From an uncultured Bacteroidales bacterium (GTDB lineage Bacteria > Bacteroidota > Bacteroidia > Bacteroidales > F082): 41,447 bases of DNA. A model generated the notes under the pieces. It was not told where the DNA came from and did no database searches. It saw only the letters and a program-made list of their open reading frames with translations. Shown one piece after another: positions 1 through 9,496 of the stretch. The stretch lies in assembly GCA_946405575.1 (NCBI GenBank), contig CAMJHP010000023.1, positions 1 to 41,447 on the forward strand, read 5' to 3'. Every line of letters starts with the position of its first letter. Position 1 is the first letter of the stretch. Made by a program: the position numbers and the translations under genes.

Positions 1-2489
1 TTCTGCTGCTGCACGAAATCGCTCAAATTCTTTACGCTGTCTTTGTTCTGTTTGTTGGTGACGGCACAGACGGTCTGATGTTTATTGGTGTCCTTGGCGA
101 AAAGTAGAATGTTCGTGTCCACCGTGGCACTCTCAAAAATTTTCACGCCAGCAAAATCAATCAGCAGTTGGGGATTGGTTTCCTTGGCAAAGAAATCGCG
201 TGTTTTCTCGCCATAGCCTGCCCGCATCCACTTGTTGGACGTAATGTAGCACAGATGTCCACCCTGTTTCATAAGCTGATGCCCTCTTTCGTAGAACAAG
301 CAATAGATGTCACCCGTACTGGCAAAGGTTTTATAGCCGCTCGACTGGTATTGTTTGCCCAATCTGCCGCCGTCGTTTTGCAATTGGATATACGGGGGAT
401 TTCCAATCACAATGTCAAAGCCATCCGTTACGCCAAACATCCATTCGGGGTCGAAGAACGGGCTAACGGCATTTTGGTCGTAGGGATTCCAGGCGGCCAT
501 TTGCTTGGCGTCTTCGGGTGCGAACACATCGTCATGGGAAAGCAAAGACGTAAGTTGCTCGCGCAGCTGTTGGTCTTTCTCTCGCAAACGACGCTTTACC
601 GAGGCAGTCTTGGCCGAAAAATGCTCGTGCCTGACTTTCATCAACTCGGTCTTTGCCACATTTACGGGATTGTTGGTATCATCTTCAAACAAATCAAGTT
701 GGTCTTCTTCCTTTTTCCGTTTCAGTCCGATCAGTGAGTTTGCCGTGACAAACTTGGTTTCCAGATTGGGCAGGGTCGGGATGCCAAAATTGGGTTTTAT
801 GGCATCTTTCTCACAATCGCAAATCAGCGAAATGAAGAAGCGCAATTTGGTGATTTGGGCCGCTATGCTTTGGATGTCGCTGCCATAGATGCAGTTCTCA
901 ATGATGTTCAGCTTAAGTTCGTAGGTGGTCTTGTCGGTTTCTATCTTTTGCAGCAATTCCACAATCCGATTCAACAAGCCCATCGGAAAAGCTCCAGAGC
1001 CACAGGCGGGGTCGAGAATCTTAACGCTTTTCAGTTTTCCAGCGATTAACTGATAATCAGACCAGTGCAATTCATCTGGGACGAAATCATCCTTAAACAT
1101 AGACCGAACAAGAGGTGTATCTCCCAAATAGGCAATCAGGCTTTCGTCCACCATGTAACTGACAATCTCTCGCGGTGTATAGAACGAGCCACTTTGGTTA
1201 CGGGCAGTCTCTTTTGTCTCAGGGTTGTAAGCGCCAAGCAGATTTTCAAACACTTTTCCCAACAATTCGGGGTCAAGTGCCACTTGTTGTTCGTTGGGGG
1301 TGTTTTCCTCAATGGTAAAGTTATAGCGCTTCAATATGCTGAGCAGACCTTGCTCTGGTTCAAAAAAGAACTTGTTGGGGATAAACGCCCGATGACGGTA
1401 GCGACCATTCGCAAACTTGAAGTCATTTCGAGAAAATCCATCGTAATTATACGGTGTTTCCACACCGTCAATCTTCTTGGTCTTGTCAAGACATTCAAAT
1501 AATCCGCCATTCAAAAAGGGAACTTCGGAGAACAATTGGATTATATCTTCTTCTCCCAAATTGAACATTTCAGCATATCGATAAAGCGTTTTTACATCGC
1601 GTTGTCCCTTTAATTTGGCAAATCCACGTTTTCCTTCTTCATCTTCAATGGCTCGGTTCAAAGTGGCGAAAAACAAGTTTTGAAGAATGGCGTTGTAATA
1701 ATTGCCTTGTTCGGTACTTAACGGATCAAAGTCGGTCAATATCTTTTGCAAATCCGTTTCTTCAAAAAGACAATTGGGCACGAGTCCTTTCTGCTTGATG
1801 AACCAGACAAACATCAGCCTCGTGATAAGCCTAATGATCTTTTTGTCAATATCTTCAAAATCGTCATCAACAGTATCTGTGTTATTAGGGAAATAAATAC
1901 CGGAGTTGGGATTAACAGCTCTTTGATACCAATCGAACAACTCGTTGTAGAATTCCTTCGTTAATGCTTCGACAGAGAAAGCCTCTTTTACATCATCCAA
2001 AATAACTGTTTCAGCATCTATCAACTTTTTCAATCGCCTTGCCGCCGTCGTGCAAGGCTCGTTCTCGCCCAGCAGGAAAGTATAGCGTTTCGGGGCGGTG
2101 GCTTTTGTTACAAACTCGCCGTCTTCGTTGAGCGAGGTTTGCTTTGAAACGAAAGTCAAGCGGTAATCGGCTTGGTCTTCAGAATAGTACAACACCAAAG
2201 CTCCGTGGGTAATGTCTTGGTCAACATACTTGATGGCAATGTCGCGCAAGCCTTTCCTGTTTCGCGCAATCTTGATGTTGTCGGCCACCTCAAACTTGAA
2301 CAAGCCCAAGGAACGGCCACCGTCAAGGCGAATCACTCCCACTTGTCCTCCGCTTTTCACCAAAGCCGCCTCAATCTGTATGGGTTTCGTCAGGTAATCG
2401 ATTTTCAGGAACATCGTTCCAAGAAGGTCTTTCCACTTTTCAAAATCGAACTTCGACGACAATATATGCTTTAATTCTTGCTGGGTCAT
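1..2489 (-). CDS. Eco57I-like adenine-specific DNA methyltransferase (3' end outside window)
   Basis: Partial gene: 829 codons are open from ATG 2489 to the window edge with no stop. Reading the minus strand shows N6-adenine methyltransferase motif I DPACGSGAF at about residues 493-501 (SAM binding) and motif IV NPPY at 697-700 (catalysis), in the order typical of Eco57I/type IIG and BREX PglX-like enzymes. The roughly 480 residues before motif I are not recognised with certainty; a nuclease motif was not identified there. The expected target-recognition region would lie at the missing C-terminus. It is the third gene of an operon, 11 bp after the AlbA_2 gene and downstream of the PLD-SNF2 helicase gene. 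Inference: it marks self DNA for a restriction or defence system whose other parts are those two genes. The methyltransferase assignment is firm; specificity and restriction activity are unknown. Confidence 0.9.
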   Translation of the reverse strand, partial: MTQQELKHILSSKFDFEKWKDLLGTMFLKIDYLTKPIQIEAALVKSGGQVGVIRLDGGRSLGLFKFEVADNIKIARNRKGLRDIAIKYVDQDITHGALVLYYSEDQADYRLTFVSKQTSLNEDGEFVTKATAPKRYTFLLGENEPCTTAARRLKKLIDAETVILDDVKEAFSVEALTKEFYNELFDWYQRAVNPNSGIYFPNNTDTVDDDFEDIDKKIIRLITRLMFVWFIKQKGLVPNCLFEETDLQKILTDFDPLSTEQGNYYNAILQNLFFATLNRAIEDEEGKRGFAKLKGQRDVKTLYRYAEMFNLGEEDIIQLFSEVPFLNGGLFECLDKTKKIDGVETPYNYDGFSRNDFKFANGRYRHRAFIPNKFFFEPEQGLLSILKRYNFTIEENTPNEQQVALDPELLGKVFENLLGAYNPETKETARNQSGSFYTPREIVSYMVDESLIAYLGDTPLVRSMFKDDFVPDELHWSDYQLIAGKLKSVKILDPACGSGAFPMGLLNRIVELLQKIETDKTTYELKLNIIENCIYGSDIQSIAAQITKLRFFISLICDCEKDAIKPNFGIPTLPNLETKFVTANSLIGLKRKKEEDQLDLFEDDTNNPVNVAKTELMKVRHEHFSAKTASVKRRLREKDQQLREQLTSLLSHDDVFAPEDAKQMAAWNPYDQNAVSPFFDPEWMFGVTDGFDIVIGNPPYIQLQNDGGRLGKQYQSSGYKTFASTGDIYCLFYERGHQLMKQGGHLCYITSNKWMRAGYGEKTRDFFAKETNPQLLIDFAGVKIFESATVDTNILLFAKDTNKHQTVCAVTNKQNKDSVKNLSDFVQQQ

Positions 2490-2500
2490 AGTTGCAATGA

Positions 2501-4465
2501 TTATTGTTTTTTCTTTGTAGTGTATTTTTGGTCGGGATGGTTGAGCATTTCGGGGATAGTGTAGAAGAGTTTGCCCTGGGCTATTAACTTGTTTAGATAC
2601 AAATACCTAACGGAAGAAGTTTTTCTATTTATTAGTTTTGCTATTTCCTTAAGCGATAAAGGATTCCAATTACACAAATCTATAATCAACCTTTCCATTT
2701 CCTTGGGATTAGCACGCTTGCCCAGTTGTTTTATTCTTTCTTTTAATTCCAATGGCAAATGGTCACCTCTACTATTAAGGCTGTCACCTCTACTATTAAG
2801 GCCGCCACCTCTACTATTAAGGCTGTCACCTCTACTATTAAGGTCGCCACCTCTACTATTAAGGCCGTCACCTCTACTATTAAGGCCGTCACCTCTACCA
2901 TTTTCTTCGTTAGCTCTACTTATTTCTCCGTTAGCTCTATACATTTCTCCGTCATTTTTGCCAATATGAGACTCTAAATTCGGCCCGGCAATATAATAAG
3001 CATTTCTGCTTTGTCCCTTCAGCTCAAGCAAACCCATCTCACACATACGATGAAGGTCGAAAGTGGCTTTACGGGAAGTGATGTCGCTATTCAGTTGGCG
3101 ATAAGTGATGCTGTCAATGGCTCCAAGTTCTCTGACGAAAATCAACGATAGTCTTTGTTCATTGTTTAATTCATATTGGGCAAATAACGAGAGCCATTCG
3201 ATATCGTCTTTCCCCAATAAATGATGGAACAACAAGCGGGTCGTGAATTGATTGTTTTCCCTGCTTGACTCAAATGTTGGAGGCATCAACTTCGCCTTTT
3301 TCATCTGTTCACGCATTGTTTTGATGCCTGAACCTTTGGTTTCAGCCAAATTGGTTTCGTGGAATATGGAACTGATATACTGGTTTCTCAATTCGGAGCC
3401 AGGCTCGCCAAGTCGCTCTGGCGATTTCAGCGAATATCCAGGATTTATAATTTCCAAACGATTCGAATACCTGATTATCTGAATGGGCTGGTTTACCCTG
3501 AATGAACGGTGAATGAATGCGTTGACAATAGCCTCACGCAAGGTGTCATTTGGAATGTCAACAGGTGTTGAAGCTTGCAGGTTGCCGTCTTTCAGTTCAA
3601 AGCCTTTGGGCAAATCATCTGTTATTGCATTCAATGCACGATTCACCAAAAGAATAAATGCTCCACGCATGTCAATCGTTGATTCGAAACGCTTATCAGG
3701 ATTCTCAACCCATCTGTTACCCTGAACTCGGATATAATCGACACGCAAGGCTGGCATTAGTCGGCGCAACGCCATTGACTTGCCGAAAACAATCAGTCCC
3801 GTGTAAGTAAGCACATAAGCGCCCGTCCTGTCTTTCTCACAAGCTCTTAATGCCAGGAGTAAATTGGTGTCATCGTAGGTTAGCTCTTCGGCATGGGGAT
3901 TCACTTTTTCACGAAGTTTTCGGTAATAGGAAACGGCATTTTCATCGATGTCGTCTAAACTTGAACCTTTTACGAGTGTGCAATCAAAACTTTCTGCTGA
4001 AGAATAAAACACGGGCATATCATCTTCAGAACACTTTTGGTCAGAAGGCCCTATTCTACGATAAGCACCATGGGGCAGACCTCTTTTTTCAAAATAAATG
4101 GGTTTTTGCGAAGCGGGAGCCTCGTCTACTTTTACCACGACAACCGTTTTGCCATCGACGACATCTGTCTCTATTTGAGGACGAATACGCACATTGAAAA
4201 CCGAGGCACATTGGTTGGCAATGTCGGTTTGAATCTTATCGGGGTTCGCAATATTCTCAGGTTCGTAATGCGGTAAACCGTTTTCGTCAAAGCCTTTCCT
4301 GACAGCCCCCAACAAAACATATCCACCGCCCAAATCTGGTTCATTAGAAAACGCACAAATGGTTTCCATAATGCTTCGCCCGACTTCGGAAGCTTTTTTT
4401 GCCTCGATTCTGACGCTCTCGTCATAGGAATTCAACTCCTCGAATAGTTCCTGTGCAGTTCTCAT
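2501..4465 (-). CDS. AlbA_2 (Schlafen-like) / HATPase_c_4 protein with heptapeptide repeat
   Basis: 654 residues from ATG 4465; a TTG at 4474 is in frame but less likely. The N-terminus (about 10-140) resembles the Schlafen AlbA_2 domain, a putative nucleic-acid-binding or nuclease fold. The middle (about 300-400, with REAIVNAFIHRS at 310 and GSGIKTM near 378) resembles the HATPase_c_4 region of COG2865 proteins, usually annotated as ATP-binding protein or predicted transcriptional regulator. A winged-helix-like segment follows, then six heptapeptide units RGDxLNS (524-565), then a second helix-turn-helix-like C-terminal part (about 585-654). It sits between the helicase gene (11 bp upstream) and the methyltransferase gene (11 bp downstream), so co-expression is likely. 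Its job in the system, regulator, sensor or RNA/DNA-cutting effector, cannot be decided from sequence. Confidence 0.85.
   Translation of the reverse strand: MRTAQELFEELNSYDESVRIEAKKASEVGRSIMETICAFSNEPDLGGGYVLLGAVRKGFDENGLPHYEPENIANPDKIQTDIANQCASVFNVRIRPQIETDVVDGKTVVVVKVDEAPASQKPIYFEKRGLPHGAYRRIGPSDQKCSEDDMPVFYSSAESFDCTLVKGSSLDDIDENAVSYYRKLREKVNPHAEELTYDDTNLLLALRACEKDRTGAYVLTYTGLIVFGKSMALRRLMPALRVDYIRVQGNRWVENPDKRFESTIDMRGAFILLVNRALNAITDDLPKGFELKDGNLQASTPVDIPNDTLREAIVNAFIHRSFRVNQPIQIIRYSNRLEIINPGYSLKSPERLGEPGSELRNQYISSIFHETNLAETKGSGIKTMREQMKKAKLMPPTFESSRENNQFTTRLLFHHLLGKDDIEWLSLFAQYELNNEQRLSLIFVRELGAIDSITYRQLNSDITSRKATFDLHRMCEMGLLELKGQSRNAYYIAGPNLESHIGKNDGEMYRANGEISRANEENGRGDGLNSRGDGLNSRGGDLNSRGDSLNSRGGGLNSRGDSLNSRGDHLPLELKERIKQLGKRANPKEMERLIIDLCNWNPLSLKEIAKLINRKTSSVRYLYLNKLIAQGKLFYTIPEMLNHPDQKYTTKKKQ
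2771..2896 (-). repeat. In-frame 21-bp tandem repeat (six units) inside the AlbA_2 gene
   Basis: Six consecutive 21-bp units encode RGDGLNS, RGDGLNS, RGGDLNS, RGDSLNS, RGGGLNS and RGDSLNS; a seventh partial unit (RGDHLP) follows at 2755-2770. Most of each unit is invariant (CTTAATAGTAGAGGT on the coding strand), and changes fall mainly in the Gly/Asp/Ser codons. Further upstream, degenerate related units (EMYRANG, EISRANE) suggest older copies. The unit is a multiple of three, so copy-number change would alter linker length without breaking the frame. Confidence 0.95.
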
Positions 4466-4476
4466 AATCGGCAAAT

Positions 4477-7400
4477 TTACGAATTAAAACTTTCCGAAAT
4501 GATGATTTCGGGATGGATTTCCTTTTTCGCTTGAACGATGCTGCTGCTTGCCGCCCTGGATTCGTTCAAGTTGACGGTATCCAAAGGATACGCTGAAATG
4601 ATGTTTATCATTTTCTCCAAAAGAACGGCGGGCTTAATCGGTGTCTTTTTGACCGAAGTCTTCAACTTGTTCACATCCCTTTGCAACTGCTGGAACTTGC
4701 CCGTGGTGATGGCCCGCTTGGCTTTGTGAATCAGTTCGGTTTCCTCGTCGGTGATGTTGGGAATGCTCAAAAAACCGTCCAAATAGGCAATGGCCTTTTT
4801 CTCGTTCGGGCCTTGCGCGACATTCACCTTGCTTGTTGTGGCTTTCGTGTCTTCCTCCTGTTCAGCAAAGACCTCTATCGCTCTTGCCACCTGCTGATGG
4901 TGCAGGTCGTGAAGCGGGATAGACTTTTCATCGATTCTTGCCTCAAACTCCTTCACGGCTTCAAGGAAAGATAATTCTTCAATGCTCCCATCCTCGCGCA
5001 CAAATGTAAAAGCATCACGACGGTTGTTGCGGATAAATGTCAATGTGCAATGCCGCTTGACTTTGTTTTTCCTTCCCACTCGTGCCCGCAAAGGCAGTTT
5101 GACAATGGATTTTATCAGGTCGGGGTCTTCTTCCTTAAGGTTGCGTAGCCACATCAGATAACGCAGTTTCTCGTCGCGTTCCTCGTCAACATCCTTATCG
5201 AAAAGACCAAAAGTCTCAGGGGTTTCATCTGTGGAATAAATCTGGCTGTCCTCGCCTAAAGCCGCATGGAAGGCAAAAAGTTTCATTTTTGCCTTCTTCT
5301 CTAACTCAATGTCGTTGTTGACTTTGGCGGTTGGGAAGAAATTGAAGATATAAATCTTATTGGCCGTGCTACCGATACGATTGACACGCCCAATGCGCTG
5401 CATCAGTCTCGTCGAGTTCCAAGGTGTGTCATAGTTGACAATGATATTTGACCTGTGAAGATTGACACCTTCGGCAAGCACTTCTGTAGAAATGATGATG
5501 TCGAAATCGTTTTTCCTTTCTCCCTCATAGTTGGCGTCAAAATTCTCCCGCAACACTGGCATCATTTCATTGCGATTGGCACTTTGAACGGTCAGCAAAC
5601 GAGTGTAGCCTTCTTTCTTCAAAGCATCCGAAAGATATTTTGTCGTTTCTTTGCTTTCGGAAAAAACCAAAAGTCTACCCTCATTGTTGATATCCTTGTC
5701 AAACAGTCTGTTTTTCAGATAATCTAGGAAAATATCCAATTTGGGGTCATAGTCGATTTTGCTCCAAGCCTCAACAAGTTCTTTCAACATCGCATCATCC
5801 TTCTCCAATCCTTCTTTGAAACCTGGCAAAAAGTCATTAGGACTGCAAATCTCGATGGTGGGGTCGGCATAGATGGCTTCATTAATTAGTTTGATTAGTT
5901 CCTCTTCTTTGCCATTGCTGAGCAATTCGTTGACTTTCAGGTTTGGAGCAATATAAATAGTTCCTTTTTCAAACATGTCCAACATCACTTTGTTGGCCTG
6001 ATAATACCTGTTGAGCGACTGCTTGAAGGCGAAGAAACTGCTATCAATGCGTTTGACCAACAAAGTTTTCATGATTCCAGCCAATTCGTCTGAAATCCTG
6101 TCCGCATTCTTGTATTTTTTCTTCTTTTCAGGATTGAGATATTTGATGGCTTGGTAACGGAAATAGTTCAGCCCTGTTTCTTTTCCTTTCAAGTAAATCA
6201 GCGTTTTGTCATATAGTTGCTCTAAAGTCACATCGAGTTGATAATAGATTTTTTCTGGCGATTGAACGTCTGGAAAAACGACACCTTGTTCAAGCAAATC
6301 CTTCCTGTAGGCTTCATTTTCCATCAAGTCTGTACGGGTACGGCGCACGGTCAGCGGCTCGACCACTTTCACGCGGATTTTTTCATATATGGCCTTGATT
6401 TCCTTAGAAATCAGATCCATATCTTGCTCCTTTTTCAGTTTTCTGTATTTCTCAATCTGCTCACGGAAGAAACGCTGCAAGTTACTTTCTTCCAAGGTGC
6501 TGTCCTTTGAATCCTGGAACAGATAGACCAGATTGGCAATGTCTTCAGGGCGGTTGTTCAAAGGTGTTGCCGAAACAAGCATCACTTTCTTGTCGTAGTA
6601 TCTTCCATCGGGATACTGCCGGCGTGTTTTTGTCTTACAGATTTTCTGAAGTTCATTATACATGCTTGCCGTATCCGACCTAAACTTATGGGCCTCATCT
6701 ACAATTACCAAATCATAAACCCCCGCATCCTTGATTTTGTGCAGGCTGCCATTGGTCACAATTTTGAAGTTATCAATCTTAAAAGTTGACAAAGTTTCTT
6801 CCCAATTCTCCTTCAACGCAGGCGGCACAATCACCAAAGTATGCGAGCGATAGGTAGGAAAACCATTGGAAAAAAAGAACTTTTTCGCAATCAATGCTGC
6901 CACCACTGTTTTTCCCAAACCGACCACATCTGAGAGGAAGAAACCATTGTGTTTCATCATTTTGGCATAGCCATCGTTGACAGCATCCACCTGATAGGAC
7001 AACTTTTTGTAGCCCTTGGGTAAATCCGAGACCGAATTGGGGTCAAAATCAATGCTCTTGCCAAAATACTCCAGCAAAAACTTCAAATAAATCTGGTATG
7101 GCGTGAAGTCAGGATTCAAATAGGATTCCTGCTTTATCTTCTCAACATGTGTCAAATCGATTTCTACCGCCTCTTCCCAAAGCCTTTCAAAGGTCTCAGT
7201 GGCAAATTGAATATCATCATCATAACGCAACTCCACATTGAATTCGAAATTCTTTTCCAACCCAGCTTCGGTTAAGTTGCTTGAACCTGTAATGACAGAG
7301 CCATAACCATGCGGATGATAGACTTCTTCCCTGAAAATGTAAATTTTGGCGTGAATATTCTGCTTGGGGTGGATGCGCATTTCAATCCGACGAGTCATAA

Positions 7401-7746
7401 TGTCCTCAATGAATTGATACATGCCTTCTTCCACTTCCTTGTCATATTTCGCTTCTTGGATGTTTTTCTTGATTTCCTTGAAGAACTCCTCCTGTGATTG
7501 TTCGGCATTTGGGTTGAACAAAAGCCCTTGTTGATTGGCCTGATAAGTTAATTTGTCAACATCAATGCCTACTAAAAACCGGATTTTCGGGGTTTGCTGA
7601 ACGAATTTCCTGATTCTGAAATAGCCAGAAGCACGAAAGTATCCAACAAGCGCATCAAAGAAATGCACTTTCTTGTATTTGAAAACGCCTTCTATCTTTT
7701 CAAGAAGCGTGTTTTGACTTTCGTTTGTAAAGAAATTTGTTCCCAT
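4477..7746 (-). CDS. PLD-nuclease / SNF2-family helicase (defence-associated)
   Basis: 1089 residues from ATG 7746; a TTG at 7767 would add seven residues and touch the previous stop, so ATG is preferred. The N-terminal 200 residues look like a phospholipase-D-type nuclease domain: HAKIYIF at 132 and GSSN at 154-157 fit HxK and GSxN. An SNF2 superfamily 2 helicase follows, with Walker A GLGKT (276-280), DEAH (350-353), SATPLNN (392-398), a long insertion of about 300 residues, and motif VI QRIGRVNR (783-790). In known systems such proteins translocate on DNA and may cleave it through the PLD domain. It is the first gene of the operon with the AlbA_2 protein and the Eco57I-like methyltransferase, 21 bp downstream of the carboxyltransferase gene. 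DISARM encodes SNF2 and PLD activities in separate proteins; here they are fused. Confidence 0.92.
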   Translation of the reverse strand: MGTNFFTNESQNTLLEKIEGVFKYKKVHFFDALVGYFRASGYFRIRKFVQQTPKIRFLVGIDVDKLTYQANQQGLLFNPNAEQSQEEFFKEIKKNIQEAKYDKEVEEGMYQFIEDIMTRRIEMRIHPKQNIHAKIYIFREEVYHPHGYGSVITGSSNLTEAGLEKNFEFNVELRYDDDIQFATETFERLWEEAVEIDLTHVEKIKQESYLNPDFTPYQIYLKFLLEYFGKSIDFDPNSVSDLPKGYKKLSYQVDAVNDGYAKMMKHNGFFLSDVVGLGKTVVAALIAKKFFFSNGFPTYRSHTLVIVPPALKENWEETLSTFKIDNFKIVTNGSLHKIKDAGVYDLVIVDEAHKFRSDTASMYNELQKICKTKTRRQYPDGRYYDKKVMLVSATPLNNRPEDIANLVYLFQDSKDSTLEESNLQRFFREQIEKYRKLKKEQDMDLISKEIKAIYEKIRVKVVEPLTVRRTRTDLMENEAYRKDLLEQGVVFPDVQSPEKIYYQLDVTLEQLYDKTLIYLKGKETGLNYFRYQAIKYLNPEKKKKYKNADRISDELAGIMKTLLVKRIDSSFFAFKQSLNRYYQANKVMLDMFEKGTIYIAPNLKVNELLSNGKEEELIKLINEAIYADPTIEICSPNDFLPGFKEGLEKDDAMLKELVEAWSKIDYDPKLDIFLDYLKNRLFDKDINNEGRLLVFSESKETTKYLSDALKKEGYTRLLTVQSANRNEMMPVLRENFDANYEGERKNDFDIIISTEVLAEGVNLHRSNIIVNYDTPWNSTRLMQRIGRVNRIGSTANKIYIFNFFPTAKVNNDIELEKKAKMKLFAFHAALGEDSQIYSTDETPETFGLFDKDVDEERDEKLRYLMWLRNLKEEDPDLIKSIVKLPLRARVGRKNKVKRHCTLTFIRNNRRDAFTFVREDGSIEELSFLEAVKEFEARIDEKSIPLHDLHHQQVARAIEVFAEQEEDTKATTSKVNVAQGPNEKKAIAYLDGFLSIPNITDEETELIHKAKRAITTGKFQQLQRDVNKLKTSVKKTPIKPAVLLEKMINIISAYPLDTVNLNESRAASSSIVQAKKEIHPEIIISESFNS

Positions 7747-7767
7747 AGTTTTCAGTTTAACCCTCAA

Positions 7768-9375
7768 TCACATCCTAAACACCCCAAACTGTTGCGGCGG
7801 GAAGGGCTGGTTCAACGAGGCAGCAATACCCAGTGCGAGAATCTTGCGCGTGTCAATGGGGTCGATGATGCCGTCGTCCCAGAGACGGGCGGTGCTGTAG
7901 AAGGCCGAGCCTTCGTAGTCGTACTTGGCCAGGATTTCATTCTTCAGCTGTGCGATTTCGTCTTTCGGCACTTCAAGTCCTTTGTATTTGTACTGGTCTT
8001 CCTTCACCGTGGCGAGTACGCTGGCCGCCTGCTCGCCGCCCATGACGGAGATTTTGGCGTTGGGCCACATGAAGAGCAACCTTGGACTGTAGGCGCGACC
8101 CGCCATGCCATAGTTGCCCGCGCCAAACGAACCGCCGAAGATGACCGTGAACTTGGGCACATTAGCATTCGAGACGGCATGAACCATCTTGGCACCGTCC
8201 TTGGCGATGCCGCCTTGCTCGTACTGCTTGCCGACCATGAAGCCCGTGATGTTCTGCAAAAACACTAATGGAATGTTACGCTGGCAGCATAGTTCGATGA
8301 AGTGCGTGGCTTTCAGTGCTGACTCGGAGAACAACACGCCATAGTTGGCGATGATGCCGACGGGGAAGCCCATCAAATGGGCAAAGCCGCAGACGAGAGT
8401 CGTGGCGTATCTTGATTTGAACTCCTGGAAACGACTGCCGTCGACGATGCGGGCGATGATTTCCCTTGGGTCAACGAGCTTATGGAAGTCGATGGGGGCA
8501 AGGCCATAGAGGTCGTGCGGGTCGTATAAAGGTGCCTCAACAGCCAGCATGTCCAACTTTTGGCGGTGCGACTTTTCCAAGGTCTTGAAGATGTTGCGGC
8601 AGATTTGAAGTGCGTGTTGGTCGTTTTCGGCCAGGTGGTCGGCCACACCCGACACGGAGGTGTGCATCTCGCCACCGCCCAACTCTTCCGCCGTGACCAC
8701 CTCACCCGTGGCGGCCTTTACCAACGGCGGTCCGCCGAGGTAAATCGTGCCTTGGTTGCGCACGATGATGGTCTCATCACTCATGGCCGGCACGTAGGCA
8801 CCGCCAGCGGTACACATACCCATCACGATTGCGATTTGGGGAATGCCCATGGCCGACATACGCGCCTGGTTGTAGAAGAAACGCCCGAAGTGGTCGCGGT
8901 CGGGGAAGACCGTGTCCTGCTCGGGTAGGAAGGCACCACCGCTGTCTACCATATAGACGCAGGGGAGGTGGTTCTCCATGGCGATCTCTTGGGCGCGAAG
9001 GTGCTTCTTCACCGTGTATTGCATGTAGGTGCCGCCTTTCACCGTGGCGTCGTTGGCCACGATGACGGCCTCTCTGCCTTGAATCACGCCGATGCCGGTG
9101 ATGATGCCCGCCGAGGGAAAGTCGTTGTTGTAGGTGCCGTAGGCCGCCATCGGCGACAGCTCCAAGAACGGTGTGTTCGGGTCGATAAGCAGGTCGATGC
9201 GTTCACGGGCAAGTAGTTTGTTGCGTTTTTTGTGCTTAGCCACGGCACTCTCGCCGCCGCCTTGCATCGAGGCCGCCATCGCCTCACGGTATTGCGCCAT
9301 CAGCGCGAGGAAGTTCTTCTCGTTCTGCTTGAACTCCTCGGAGTCGGTGCGTATGTTGGATTTCAGTACTTGCAT
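7768..9375 (-). CDS. Acyl-CoA carboxylase, carboxyltransferase (beta) subunit, methylcrotonyl-CoA carboxylase-like
   Basis: 535 residues from ATG 9375, the usual length for MCC beta subunits; an in-frame GTG at 9396 would add seven residues. This is a biotin-dependent carboxyltransferase of the crotonase-fold family that moves carbon dioxide from carboxybiotin to an acyl-CoA. Sequence blocks characteristic of methylcrotonyl-CoA carboxylase beta are visible: [58 protein letters not shown] and [16 protein letters not shown]. The biotin carboxylase and biotin carrier subunits are not in the window, so the partner must be elsewhere or substrate use is different; a general acyl- or propionyl-CoA role cannot be excluded. 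The gene is divergent from ftsX, and its end is only 21 bp from the helicase start, so read-through from this gene may help express the defence operon. Confidence 0.93.
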   Translation of the reverse strand: MQVLKSNIRTDSEEFKQNEKNFLALMAQYREAMAASMQGGGESAVAKHKKRNKLLARERIDLLIDPNTPFLELSPMAAYGTYNNDFPSAGIITGIGVIQGREAVIVANDATVKGGTYMQYTVKKHLRAQEIAMENHLPCVYMVDSGGAFLPEQDTVFPDRDHFGRFFYNQARMSAMGIPQIAIVMGMCTAGGAYVPAMSDETIIVRNQGTIYLGGPPLVKAATGEVVTAEELGGGEMHTSVSGVADHLAENDQHALQICRNIFKTLEKSHRQKLDMLAVEAPLYDPHDLYGLAPIDFHKLVDPREIIARIVDGSRFQEFKSRYATTLVCGFAHLMGFPVGIIANYGVLFSESALKATHFIELCCQRNIPLVFLQNITGFMVGKQYEQGGIAKDGAKMVHAVSNANVPKFTVIFGGSFGAGNYGMAGRAYSPRLLFMWPNAKISVMGGEQAASVLATVKEDQYKYKGLEVPKDEIAQLKNEILAKYDYEGSAFYSTARLWDDGIIDPIDTRKILALGIAASLNQPFPPQQFGVFRM

Positions 9376-9446
9376 ATTCTCATAGATTGAAAGCACAAAA
9401 ATAGAGAAAAACCCGAAATCAAAAAGTCAGATTGAGAAATTTCCCG

Positions 9447-9454
9447 TATCTTTG
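9447..9454 (+). promoter_or_regulatory. Putative promoter -7 box for ftsX
   Basis: TATCTTTG matches the Bacteroidota -7 consensus TAnnTTTG and lies 42 bp before the ftsX ATG. No convincing -33 TTTG was found at the usual distance. It would drive the ftsX block, away from the divergent carboxyltransferase gene. Confidence 0.6.
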
Positions 9455-9496
9455 CCGTTTCAAATAAATAGTATTGGCAAATACCACCAACAAAAA

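Noticed and set aside
505..888. Plus-strand ORFs opposite the methyltransferase gene (also at 168-737 and 1065-1502)
   Set aside because: They are antisense shadows; the minus strand reads a continuous protein with methyltransferase motifs.
2755..2900. Regular 21-bp repeats that could suggest a CRISPR array
   Set aside because: There are no spacers; the repeats are contiguous, in frame and encode a heptapeptide linker.
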